64,000 bases of DNA from assembly GCA_033439265.1 (NCBI GenBank), contig JAVTVX010000009.1, forward strand, positions 13,543,109 through 13,607,108. The letters run 5' to 3'. Positions 48,641 through 58,346 of the stretch are shown piece by piece. Both the position numbers and the translations under genes were made by a program. The first letter of the stretch is position 1; each line of letters opens with the position of its first letter. The notes beneath the pieces are model-generated. The model ran no database searches, was not told where the DNA came from, and saw only the letters and a program-made list of their open reading frames with translations. Source of the stretch: Dillenia suffruticosa (lineage: Eukaryota > Streptophyta > Magnoliopsida > Dilleniales > Dilleniaceae).

Positions 48641-49690
48641 CATGGTTAAGACCGGTTAAATTGGCTTGGGAGTAGGTGGGTTGGAGAGCCTCCACCAGTT
48701 GCCGGATAACATGGTAGCATCTCACGGAACTCTAGGCTAACGCCAAGGAAAAATGAGATTTTATAAAAACTATGAAAAAAAACCCTTGGCGGATCCTGTC
48801 AACGGCCATTGGTAGGATAATATTTTCGGTACATCCCAAAATTATGGAAAAAAAATGAATCTGTTTGATGTGATTATATGAGTCATAGCGGTTTGATATG
48901 AATGATTTCATGTGAATGAATTTTTTTATTCCATTAAATTATATTTGATACATATATTTGGCATCATCACCTTCACCCCTCATTTATATATTGCATATCA
49001 TTGCACGTCATTCACTGGATATTTAAAATACTCACCCCCTCATTTTTAAAAATTCCTTCCAGAGGAATTATAGAGTGATGATATCTACTAGTGCCGATCG
49101 GAGATATATTTTTGATTGTTTTTGAATAAGTATAGATTATGTAATCATTTTGGGAGTTGTAGATCAGCAGACCATGAAAAAGAATTTCTGTATTCTGTAT
49201 ATCTCAAATCATGTGGATTTTACCGATATTGATTGAATTCTTCTAGCAAGTATTGAAAAAATCCGAACGACTATAATTTGAGACTTCATTCTTTTGCATG
49301 AAATTATTTTTGAGAAAATATTTTATTTTGTACTGGGACATTTGGATTATAATGATATATTTCAATATATTATTCCAGTTTTATGAGTTTTATGAACTGT
49401 TTGAGAATTCTGAATTGGCTAGGATGGCCACATTGCATGCATGCATGTACAGGGATTTCCCGATTGTGTGCAGATGCATGCATGTGTGATCAGGGATAGG
49501 CCGGATGGGTCCCTTGCATGCGTGTTGAGTATATGATTTTTTATTTTAATGGATTTTATGTTTTGAAAGATTTATTATACAATCGGAATGTCTTGCACTA
49601 TTCTGGTATATGGTAAGGTCATGTCCATATGCCGAGATAATACGGCAGTTGTTGCGTGCTCGACTCGAGGGTCGGGGTGTTCGGGGTGTT
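48630..49690 (+). repeat. Partial second LTR copy of gypsy C
   Basis: Parallels the distal part of 44129-46575, including the GGATCCTATCAACGGCCATT-type block, the TATTTAAAATACTCACCCC stem near 49020 and the CGACTCGAGGGTCG end block near 49660. Confidence 0.85.
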
Positions 49691-50453
49691 GGAGACTTGG
49701 ATTTACAATGGGCAGTACACAGATAACTAACCTTCTTTAGTTAAGAAGATAGCAACTGAGTATAGAATTTAAATGGTCAAATGTTAAATTTTCTTTAATA
49801 TTTTTAAAACGGTAATAGGCTGGCCAGGTTGTGAATGTGCTTGAACTATAAGCAAATCTGTCAAGCTCAAGCCAAGCAGTCAGAGTTTAAGATTAATCTC
49901 AAACATGTGAAGCTTGAACTTCTCAAAACTTGGCTCTTTTTCAGCCCCAACTCGATGTGAAATTCCACTTTATTGAGTAGCTGAGAGATGTAATATATAC
50001 ATACAATAATAAAATCAGATATATAGTCATAATTGGCTCAGTTAAGGGAAACCTAGTCAGAAACCCATATTCCATATGAAGATAGATCGAGAACATATAT
50101 GCAGAAAACCAGATCATTTTTCATATGAAACATCGTGCAAGCATAGTAATGCCATATGCAGCATATGCTTCCTGAATGCCATAACTTATTTGGGTATTTC
50201 CACAACATAATATCATGGAACACTAGAAAGAGAAGACAGATTTAAATAATTGTCTGAACAAAAGAGTAAGATAGCAACTAGCAGGCCACAAACACCGATC
50301 ATTCCATTCTTAAATCAGAAGAAAGCTACCCCTAAATAAGATCTTCAAGCAACTGGATTGATCCATTAAACAGGAGAATATAATGTGTTCAAAGATAAGT
50401 TTCACAGATTAAAAACCTGAAAAGTACCAATGAGCACACAATGCAGGCCTTAC
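49691..50453 (-). other. MTHFR intron 8 remnant (5' side)
   Basis: AT-rich, no motif; runs up to the exon 8 donor (GTAAGG on the minus strand at 50453). Confidence 0.65.
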
Positions 50454-50631
50454 CAAAAGAAGGGGAGTCAGACTTAGCCCCATGTACTGCCGGTTGACTG
50501 GTGATCGTAAGAAAACCCTTCCTATTGATGTTTCCCAGCGGTTGATTAATAATCTTGGTCTCAAGCTGAAGTCCGTCTAGTTCTCACCAGGGACTACTTC
50601 TCAAATTCCCTAGGCACCACTTTGTAAATCT
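50454..50631 (-). pseudogene. MTHFR: MTHFR exon 8
   Basis: Reads FTKWCLGNLRSSPW, stop, [20 protein letters not shown] and [20 protein letters not shown], matching the plant MTHFR linker and C-terminal region. The acceptor is CATTTCAG and the donor GTAAGG. One in-frame TGA replaces the conserved Ser after SSPW. Confidence 0.93.
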
Positions 50632-50735
50632 CTGAAATGTTGCAATTGAAGATGAGCCACATGTACAAGAGCAACCACAGCACTTGTCTCACAAGTGTTT
50701 TTCCAATTCCATACAGTTGGAAGACAGAAAGTTAC

Positions 50736-50815
50736 CTCATGAGTATCTTCTAAGATTTCAAGGGGACAGCCCACTCTTCATGCGGTTTCTTGTCACGTGC
50801 TCATGGACGCATAAA
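50736..50815 (-). pseudogene. MTHFR: MTHFR exon 7
   Basis: Reads FMRP, stop, ARDKKPHEEWAVPLKS, matching FMRPRARDKK..EEWVVPLTS. The acceptor is CCCATCAG and the donor GTAACT. The TGA replaces a conserved Arg, and a TAG follows further on. Confidence 0.9.
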
Positions 50816-51466
50816 CTGATGGGAGAGTTGCAATCAGTAATGGCGGCAAAGTAAATTGTAGAAAATATGATTTCAGGTTTTTGCCGCGGGGGGGGGGAGG
50901 GAGATTTTTCAAAAATAAAATTTTATTAAAACAGAATTACGAGCAGTTACCCATGTAACAAACCCAGGTTATCAAACTTATTGATTTACAGTTGTTTTTA
51001 CATGTACTGGAATCATAGGATTGGCATGGAGCATCTTTAGAACATTAGTGCAAAAACACAAGCATGATGAGAACTTTTTGGTCTTTGATCCTTGTTCAAT
51101 GTCTTAAATCCAGCAATTTTTCTCTTCATTTTGTTTCTTTAGTTATGGTCTTCATTCAAAAGGCGTTTTTTGTAACTATTGAAAGCAAGTTATTACTTTT
51201 CTCTGTGAGTTTCACAGCGTATGGAGATCTCAGTGTCACAACAGCGAACTGTTATGACCTGGGTCGTGCCCTTAGCATAGCATACAATGTATATATGATA
51301 ACTTAGCTTGTGAGGCAATATTATTACATGTTATGCCTATTGTCAACAAAGAAATGATGCGGAAGAGTATTTCACATTATAAATTATAGAAAGCGCCAAA
51401 AAAGTACGAAGCATTACTTAAGAAATACACAATGACTACGAAATCAAGTTCTGAAATCAAAATAAC
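50816..51466 (-). other. MTHFR intron 6 remnant
   Basis: Non-coding; contains a run of ten G at about 50888-50897. Open frames here show no family motif. Confidence 0.6.
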
Positions 51467-51641
51467 CTGATAGTTAGTGCCCCGTATGATGGATTACATG
51501 AATCCCCCCAGCGACCTTGTGGGTACTGGTCCGAGGCAATAGTCCTTGATATGTAGCTTTTTGGACGATTAGCCCTACAAACATATGGCACCTATTCTCA
51601 GATGCCGAGAATGGTTCTACAGCGAACACTTTCTTAGAATC
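51467..51641 (-). pseudogene. MTHFR: MTHFR exon 6
   Basis: [22 protein letters not shown] and NPSYGALT are clear plant MTHFR blocks; the 5' half is degraded with frame loss. The donor is CAG|GTTATT, and a small deletion sits just before it. The 5' border is approximate. Confidence 0.9.
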
Positions 51642-51886
51642 ATGAAAATAAAATCAAGATAGGCTGAAAAACAGCAGACCAAAATATAGGACGAATATCT
51701 TCTTTAACACGGAAAACATTTGTAGGGCTTCTCCACAGCTAGGTCCTTGAAATTTTGGATTCTTCAATCAACCCTAGGTTCTGCCAATTTGATTTCTGTT
51801 AGTAAGGCTCAATAGAAATTCAAGAGATGATCAGCCACAAAATTATAACTTCTTAAAGTGAGAAGGTTAGCAGAACATGAGAGGAC

Positions 51887-52060
51887 CATTAATATTGCTA
51901 ATGCTGATTTCTCCATTTTTAGTGTGTAAAGATGCAATGTGTTGATCCCACTTGCAAGAATCTTTTTGCACATCTCTGTTCCAAGGTGAATCCCATAGGC
52001 TCTAACAGCTTCTTCATTATCTTTAATAGGCACCAAAGCAGAGGTAATCTCGGACGGTGT
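51887..52060 (-). pseudogene. MTHFR: MTHFR exon 5
   Basis: The best-preserved exon: [58 protein letters not shown], without interruption. The acceptor is GCTGTAG. The donor would be GTCC, a weak match. Confidence 0.94.
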
Positions 52061-52312
52061 CTACAGCATGCATCCATAAGGTGCAGATTAGAATATCAGA
52101 ATAAAAGGGTCTGCAATATCAATCAAATTAAGGAAACGAGGAAATTAATAGTTCAAACTTTTTTATAAGCAAAAGGAAATTTTTTTAGGATATCTGTTGA
52201 TGATGACATATTCGTTTAACGAGTGCAGAAATGAGCATCAGCTAGACAGAACGTCGGCAACTACTTCAAATCTACCGGTAAAACATAAAGTACAAATGAT
52301 AGGATAGCATAC
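52061..52312 (-). other. MTHFR intron 4
   Basis: Short AT-rich intron with GTATGC donor and TGTAG acceptor; nothing else seen. Confidence 0.7.
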
Positions 52313-52476
52313 CTTTGTTTTGCAAAATCCGGTCATGCGCAAGAAGCCTTTGTAGTTATTGATGGGCACAATGCCGGGACTATAGGGCAAGTGATTCTAA
52401 TTTGACTGACAATCATTAACAAACTTGAGGAAAATATTGGTATCATAGCACAATTGAGTAATGATGAGGCATCAAC
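52313..52476 (-). pseudogene. MTHFR: MTHFR exon 4
   Basis: LIITQLCYDTNIFLKFVNDC and, in another frame, [20 protein letters not shown] match the family. About ten bases are missing near the exon start (Ala-Gly-Ala-Asp region) and one extra base lies after NDC. Confidence 0.93.
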
Positions 52477-53151
52477 CTGCAAATTCCAGACCATCAAAGA
52501 TCCAAGATCCAGAAAAGGAAGTCGTTGAAGAAAATTACTCTTGTGAATAACACTAGACTAGTCACATGGCGAGGTGTCACTCGCTCCCCCTCCCCTGACC
52601 TAAGTCACTTTTCAAGGTTAGTCCCACTCCCCTAGGTGGTACCGAAGCAAAGGGCTTTATGCCCTCCAATGAAGAAGGAAATTTATCTATTACAAAGGTA
52701 TATTGGATATTAAAGAGAAGAAAAATATGCTTCGTCAGGGATGCTGTGATGTTCGGGTCGAATTAGATAGTATTAATATCCGAGTTCAGCTTGAGTGTGG
52801 GGTCAAACATGAGCTCGAGCTCGTTGAGTTTGCATTTTTCAAACTCAAACTTGAGTACGGTCAAGCTTAAAGTGTCGTTAGGTAGTGTTGTTGAATAGTT
52901 TTGATAATATATTTAAAAAAATATACTTATAAACGTAATTTCATATATAAAAATTATTTAAAAAAATATAATTATATATAAAAATTATTTTTTAAAAATA
53001 AAATTAATAGATTTGGAGTAATTCATTGAGTTTTCGGACTCGAGCTCGAGTTGAGATTTGACCGGGTAGCGTCACGGGTACCTGTGCACTACCCAGGTGC
53101 CAAAACAAGCCTAATCAGATTCAAATGCCAAAAAAATACTTTTCAGGAAAA

Positions 53152-53191
<40 letters not shown>

Positions 53192-53429
53192 ATAACTAAC
53201 AGACATTTAGGCCTTTTTTTTTTTTTTTTTTGGTTTTGCTGAACAGTCATTCAATAAGGAACATAACCAAGGGAATCTGGCAGGTGTAGTGACATGGTAC
53301 ATCAGTTGTGATAGGAGCTTTCTTCAGTTTCAGGATTTCAATAAGATTTTTCCAAAGAAGTATCCACATAAAATATGCGTTACTACTACTACAACCAAAA
53401 AATGGGTGAACAGCTGTCGGGAAAAAAAA
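52477..53429 (-). other. Former MTHFR exon 3 / intron 3 region, replaced by low-complexity DNA
   Basis: Apart from the first ten bases, exon 3 coding sequence cannot be found here. The stretch holds CGAGCTCGAG-type repeats (52790-53060), a poly-A run (53150-53189) and a poly-T run (53213-53231), suggesting an insertion or replacement that I cannot identify. Confidence 0.55.
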
Positions 53430-53439
53430 GGATGTGCCT
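53430..53439 (-). pseudogene. MTHFR: MTHFR exon 3 stub
   Basis: After the acceptor TTTGCAG, AGGCACATCC completes the Glu-Ala-His-Pro of the conserved GYPEAHPD across the splice from exon 2. Homology then stops. Confidence 0.6.
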
Positions 53440-53512
53440 CTGCAAAGGAGGAAGAGAGTAAGATTTTGCAGAACAAACAAAACAAGTACACCAGAGAGAG
53501 AGAAGCCTTTAC

Positions 53513-53574
53513 CTGGATAACCCCGCTACAGTGATGCCAAAATAGTCGCCATTTTTGGCACTGATGCGCCTAAC
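53513..53574 (-). pseudogene. MTHFR: MTHFR exon 2
   Basis: RRISAKNGDYFGITVAG matches HIRSKYGDYFGITVAGYP. The acceptor is GACCAG and the donor GTAAAG. One extra G in a G-run shifts the frame before the final Tyr-Pro. Confidence 0.9.
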
Positions 53575-54200
53575 CTGGTCAAATAAAATGAGAAATTAGT
53601 AATAATCGGGATCATGTATTTGAAGATAGACTGCATTTTTACAACTTAATTAAGAATTTAGTCATAACCAATGGTGAAGCCAGGGGCTTGGCGCCCATTA
53701 AAAAAATTAAGGGATTTTTTTCTAAAAGAATTCAAGATGTGATTTCTGTTGGCCAATAAATTTAGTGCTGGCAATTACAAAGAAATCTTGCAGACCATGT
53801 CTTAATCAAGGACAAAAATTAGGTACATTTTATTTGTACAAATCACACAAAATAATAAGATTGTACAATTTGAATAAAAAGTTTTCATGTTGAAGCCGTG
53901 GCAATAAAATAAACTTGCATAATTGATCAAGAAATTACTCTTAATTTAAATTCAAGTCAAGAATTACCGTTTAGAAATTTTGTTGTTTAAAGTATTCTGA
54001 ATAACTAAAACAACAATTATAAAATAACAAAAGAACAAGGTTTATTTCTCAACTTGTTTGAATGTGTTAAATCTTATTTTACAATCTGATATATTTAATT
54101 TTGCTAGTTTCCCAAGAAACTTTCTACAGAAAGTCTTCCTATTGCTTTATGTCATAACCCAAAAATACTCTTCTATCCACGTATCCCCTAAGACGAAAAA
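53575..54200 (-). other. MTHFR intron 1 remnant (3' side)
   Basis: AT-rich, no recognisable feature up to the AAAAA duplication of gypsy D. Confidence 0.65.
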
Positions 54201-54334
54201 TGTCACGTTCCGACCCTCAGATTAAGTATGCGACAACTGTCCCATCACCCCGGCATACGGGTAGACACTGCCCGTACACCAGGGTGACGCAACGGTTGTT
54301 GTGTGCTCAATCCGAGAGTCAGGACATGATAACT
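54201..54334. repeat. Large inverted repeat at the left end of gypsy D
   Basis: Arms of about 60 bp (54201-54260 and about 54268-54334) face each other: GTCACGTTCCGACCCTCAG pairs with CGAGAGTCAGGACATGATA, and CATCACCCCGGCATACGGG with CCCGTACACCAGGGTGACG. A short loop separates them. Confidence 0.8.
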
Positions 54335-54569
54335 TTATTGATATTAGAGTTAGATTCGATTTTAAATGTTTTGAAATTCTAAATAGATTTTTCCAAAGGT
54401 TTATAAAGATTTTCAAAAATTTCTAAAATGTTGGGTATTTAAAATATCTTTCAATGGTTTTTCAAACCTTCCTATGGGTCATAGGATATTGACACACCTC
54501 TAAATATAGGTGTCTAGTGTCATTTTAGAGTAGTAAACTAAAAATAGCTTTTCTCTTGTAAATTATCAT

Positions 54570-55805
54570 GCCTCCACGTAAAAGAACGAGAAATATAAAT
54601 GAAATTTTTCCTCAAGAGTACGAGAATGAGTCGTCCTCACATATTCTACCGTCTCCGGTATCTACTTATCCGGTTCCTCTTACCAGGATTCCTCCACCGC
54701 CACTCAATGCTCTCCGACAATGGACTGAGTGGTAGAATGCATATGAAGTACATCTCCAAACACCACCTCAAGTATAAGTTCTACCACCATCTCCCAATTC
54801 AATAGTTCTACCAGTCCCTTTTACGGTGCTAGTAACACCTCCTACTTTGGTAGCTACACCGTCTACTCGACTACCCATTGAATTGTCTAAATTGTTGAAG
54901 GAAGTTAGACAACTTGGGTGCGAGATAGTCTCGGATTGTAACGATCTTTTGGTGGTCAAGAAATGGATGAAGAAGATACAAGAAACTATAACGGACATGA
55001 GAATTAATAATGAGATGAAGCTTATTATGGCCATGAAATTGCTAGACGATGATACTAGTACTTGGTTGGATGGTATAAAGGAAAGAGTAGCCATACCCCT
55101 TACTTGGAGCGAATTCCTTAGAGAATTTGATGAGAAGATAGCAGCCTTCGAGGAGTATAAGTGCTTCAAACTCAATGATGGCTTGAATCTAAACATTCGA
55201 GAGAGGATGTTAGTTACGGATAATCACACATACCGAAATGTACTGCAATTGGCCTTAAGGACTGAGCAAATGGTACTTGAAAGAAGCAAAGTTAGGGAGT
55301 ATCATGGAAAGAAAAAGAGATCCGGCGGGTTCATACCGGGCCAAAGCTCCAAGAAGAGCAAGGTGCCAGCTTTTATTGTGGTGGTTCTTTCTCGAGATCA
55401 ATTGCCACTCTTCAAAACCAATTGTTTATCGAACCAAATGCTCTTAGCGCTAGTGCTGGATCAAAAGAAAGCAAAACGAATCTTTGCACAAATTGCAAGG
55501 GATATCACTTGGGTCCATGTAAGGGATCCAAAACAGGAAAAAGGCTCACTTTAGGCACTCTTGCCCCGAGTTAAATGCGGAAAAGCTAGGGAATCGGCAA
55601 AATTGGAGTCCTTCTAATGGCTCTAAAGGTAGCCCGAGTACTATTTTAACACGTCACACTAGCGCCACTTCAAGAATAGAGACGGGAAGCAACACTGTAG
55701 CCAACTTTACTCAACGTCCCCAACCAAGGGTTCGGGCAAGAATTTATGTCATGACAGATGAAGAGGTTCAAGTCAATCCAGACGTGGTCACCAGTGAAAC
55801 CCTTT
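54570..55805 (+). pseudogene. Gypsy gag fossil of element D
   Basis: MPPRKRTRN start near 54569, a Pro-rich stretch, then a 242-codon open piece (54826-55554) with the Retrotrans_gag pattern (WSEFLREFDEKI, GLNLNIRERM, LRTEQMVLERSKVREYHGKK). A cysteine-bearing region follows near 55480-55520. Similar to the gag of C. Broken. Confidence 0.85.
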
Positions 55806-57444
55806 GAAAAATTGATTTTGATAATTTAGAAATGCAATATATGTGATACGTGGTTATGATTTGAAGTATATTGATAATATAATATTCATAGAATTAGATA
55901 CTTTTATATGATTTAAATGGGCTTAAGACACAAACATAAAAATTATAGTTTTATGTTTAGTTTTTAAGTGAAAATTGGAATTTTCACGATACGAGAAGTA
56001 TAAATCAAGATTCGGTCATTTTTTTATGACATGATGTGTTAGAAAATTTATTGAAAAGCAAGGAATTATAACATATTGAGAAGAACTAATTTGTTCTAAT
56101 GTTTGTATATTATTTAATGATTAATTTATGATCAATATCTTAGACTAAGGCATTCGGAATCAGAGGAGAGGTTGGATTTTGTTTGATTTGGAATTTATGA
56201 GTGATTACCCTCCCAAAATATGCGTAGACGAATTGTTGTACTTTTAAATAAGAAAAATGATTTTTAAAATTCTTTTATAAATAATTTTAAATAATTTATA
56301 TGATTTTGTATCATATTTATGATTGTGAGATGTCCCGAAATAAGAATTTGAAATATATATATGCATCCATTTTATTTATGAATGGAATATATGCTATAAA
56401 TTATTGGATATTTTATTTACGAATGTTGTGAAATTGGTTAGTATCCTTTTCATGAAACATGACATATCAAATGAAATTGGAATGTTTGTGAAATATTGGT
56501 ATATGCGTGATAAATGGTTATAGTCATTCTCTCTATTGAGTGACCCGACAGACTGCCCTGGTTAGGATTATTAGCAAAGCATGGTAGATGCACCCTTCTG
56601 TGCTTCATTATACTATCCGGTTATACCACCGGTGAGGTACAAGTCAATGCCAAGGAATATGGATGCAGTGTTGCGAATCAAATGAGTTGAAAACCTCTTT
56701 GCGGGTTTCCACCGGTGTTCGGCCAAATTTTGGGTAGAAATAATTTATTTAAGGAGACCCATGATCTTTGAAAAATATGAAAATTGTGGGTGCGTTCTTT
56801 TCAATTACCATGATTGTTGGAATTATATTATTTGATTAAATTGTTTGAAATTTATGATTTTGATACTCTCACACTCATCCCTCGTTTATTGTCACAACTA
56901 CGCTATTGCACTCTACTCACTAAATATTTTTATACTCACTCTTCTTATTTTCATGTTTTATAGGAATCTTGAATTTGGAGTACTAGCTGACCCTCGTGCC
57001 GGATTATTGTTGAATCCTAGTTTTGTGAAGATTCCTATTGCCGGTAATAACACTTGCTTTGGATGAGATTTTTTTTTAGGAAATTAGTTGGACCCATATA
57101 GAGAGTATTCTTTTGATTTGTAATTAAAATTTCACCTAGTCACCCCATTCGAATTTCTAAACTTTAAACTGTACTTGAATTATTTATATTTTACATTATC
57201 GGATTTTCTTTTGAAATTGTGAATTTTTATTGGATTTAGAAATAGTCAGATTGATCATATACATGCCTTTGAGATAGAGATGAACCGAGTGGATCTTTTG
57301 GATATTGTTGTATTGTTTTGAAAATAAGATGAATACCGATAAATGTCTTGCATTGTCTCGATGTACGGGCAGGGCTTACCCATATATCGGGGTAACGTAA
57401 CAATTGTCGTGCGCTCAATCTGAAGGCTGGGGCATGACAAAAAA

Positions 57445-57723
57445 TTCTGACATCACCATTGGCCACTACAATTAAAATGGGGCATTTTGAGAATCAATTG
57501 AACAATCTCTTGGACCTAAAATGAGAATCATACCTACTAGTTCGATTGTGCGCGCCTGCTTAGATTAGTGGATATCTCACAATGGGACAGGGCAGAGAAG
57601 CAGTAGGCAAATTATAGAGAATCGGTAGCCAAAAAAACAAACAAGTGGCATGCATCTTGATTCAAAAAGTAATGTAGGATCAAGGAGGACTAAGATAGAT
57701 CTGGGTGAAGGGTATAGACTTAC
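57445..57723 (-). other. MTHFR intron 1 remnant (5' side)
   Basis: Non-coding, from the right AAAAA duplication to the exon 1 donor (GTAAGT on the minus strand at 57723). Confidence 0.7.
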
Positions 57724-58128
57724 CAGGTCGAGAGCGCAGGCGAAACCACCTTTGATCTGGACAAACTTGTCCTAGCCATGAGGAGGGTCACCGCGAAGTG
57801 CGAGAACAATTTGGATGCCATTAGACTTGATGGTGTCGAGGGCATGGTCTATCTTCTCGACACGCATGTTGGCGCAGGTGAGGTGTATCATGGTCTCGAT
57901 GTAGATCATGTTCTAGATCTTGTTGGCAATGTCTGGTGTCAGATCTGATATGGAACCCCTGGCACCCCAGGTGATGTCACAGAAGGAAGGGTTGTGCGCC
58001 ACCATCCGATCCATCCTCTCGAACAGGTTGTCCACTCCATCCTCTGTCTTGGGTAGGAACAAATCAAAGGAGAACACCACTCTCCCTTCCTTCGCTAATG
58101 TCTCTCTGATCTTCTCTATCACCTTCAT
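57724..58128 (-). pseudogene. MTHFR: MTHFR exon 1
   Basis: Start chosen at MKVIEKI, the family's usual N-terminus; an in-frame Met two codons upstream is also present. Blocks: [88 protein letters not shown] and GGFACALDL, ending at a perfect GTAAGT donor. Two stops (after DIANKI and after PPHG) stand where the family has Gln, and WGAGGST reads WGARGSI. Confidence 0.95.
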
Positions 58129-58237
58129 TTTCACTCTAAATCTAGATCACAAACACTACATAGAACAGAACCCCACGTTGGCTATCGGTGACAATCGGTT
58201 GGCTATTGATGAAATCTTGGATGTTTTAAGCTCCCTG
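58129..58237 (-). other. Upstream flank of the MTHFR pseudogene
   Basis: About 110 bp of possible former 5' untranslated region before the gypsy RNase H scrap; no TATA box seen. The original promoter is probably lost or displaced by the adjoining elements. Confidence 0.5.
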
Positions 58238-58335
58238 TGACGTTGCAATTCGCAATTTGATCAAGAGGGCCACATACTCAGCCTGGTTGTTACTCGCTTG
58301 AAAATCAAACAGAGTGCATACTCGGCCTTAAAATC
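58238..58335 (-). pseudogene. Scrap of Ty3/gypsy RNase H (Tat/Athila-like)
   Basis: Minus-strand translation gives LFDFQASNNQAEYVALLIKL, matching the A.NNxAEYEALL block of the RNase H in non-chromovirus gypsy elements (Tat/Athila). Only about 100 bp survive, wedged between MTHFR exon 1 and the LTR of element E. Confidence 0.65.
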
Positions 58336-58346
58336 GTTCAGACCCC

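Larger units (their letters stand above)
44129..49690 (+). mobile_element. Ty3/gypsy chromovirus-type element C, incomplete fossil in MTHFR intron 8
   Basis: The 5' LTR (44129-46575) is followed by an initiator tRNA-Met priming site, a gag region, a short protease-like part and a partial second LTR copy (about 48630-49690). Most of pol is absent. The LTR matches that of element E (inverted) and its start resembles the minus-strand start of the solo LTRs at 8585 and 12569, placing all in one Tekay/Del-like group (inference). Several breaks. No target duplication found; the right end is uncertain. Confidence 0.87.
54201..57439 (+). mobile_element. Ty3/gypsy element D, reduced fossil in MTHFR intron 1
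   Basis: Opens TGTCACGTTCCGACC and closes CTGGGGCATGACA, flanked by AAAAA on both sides (54196-54200, 57440-57444); a homopolymer duplication is weak evidence but the boundaries fit. A very short 5' LTR-like part (54201-54338) is followed by a tRNA-Met-like priming site, gag, and LTR-like sequence to the end with the conserved ATTTTTATACTCACTC block near 56927. No pol is seen. It belongs to the same broad group as C and E. Broken. Confidence 0.8.
30444..58128 (-). pseudogene. MTHFR: Methylenetetrahydrofolate reductase (MTHFR) pseudogene, torn apart by transposons
   Basis: MTHFR reduces 5,10-methylene- to 5-methyl-tetrahydrofolate in the cytosol, supplying methyl groups for methionine. Parts of ten exons read in order on the minus strand, most bordered by GT/AG sites in intact intron positions, so this is not a retrocopy. 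N-terminal catalytic part: exons 1-5; plant-type C-terminal regulatory part: exons 6-10. Damage seen: stop codons in exons 1, 7, 8 and 9, small indels in exons 2, 4, 6 and 9, loss of nearly all of exon 3, and a 12.8-kb copia insertion inside exon 9. Introns 1 and 8 hold gypsy elements D and C. The flavin-site FSFEFFPPKT reads [10 protein letters not shown], so the key Glu is also changed. Either a decayed duplicate or the remains of a lost locus. Exon identities rest on recalled plant MTHFR sequence. Confidence 0.94.
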
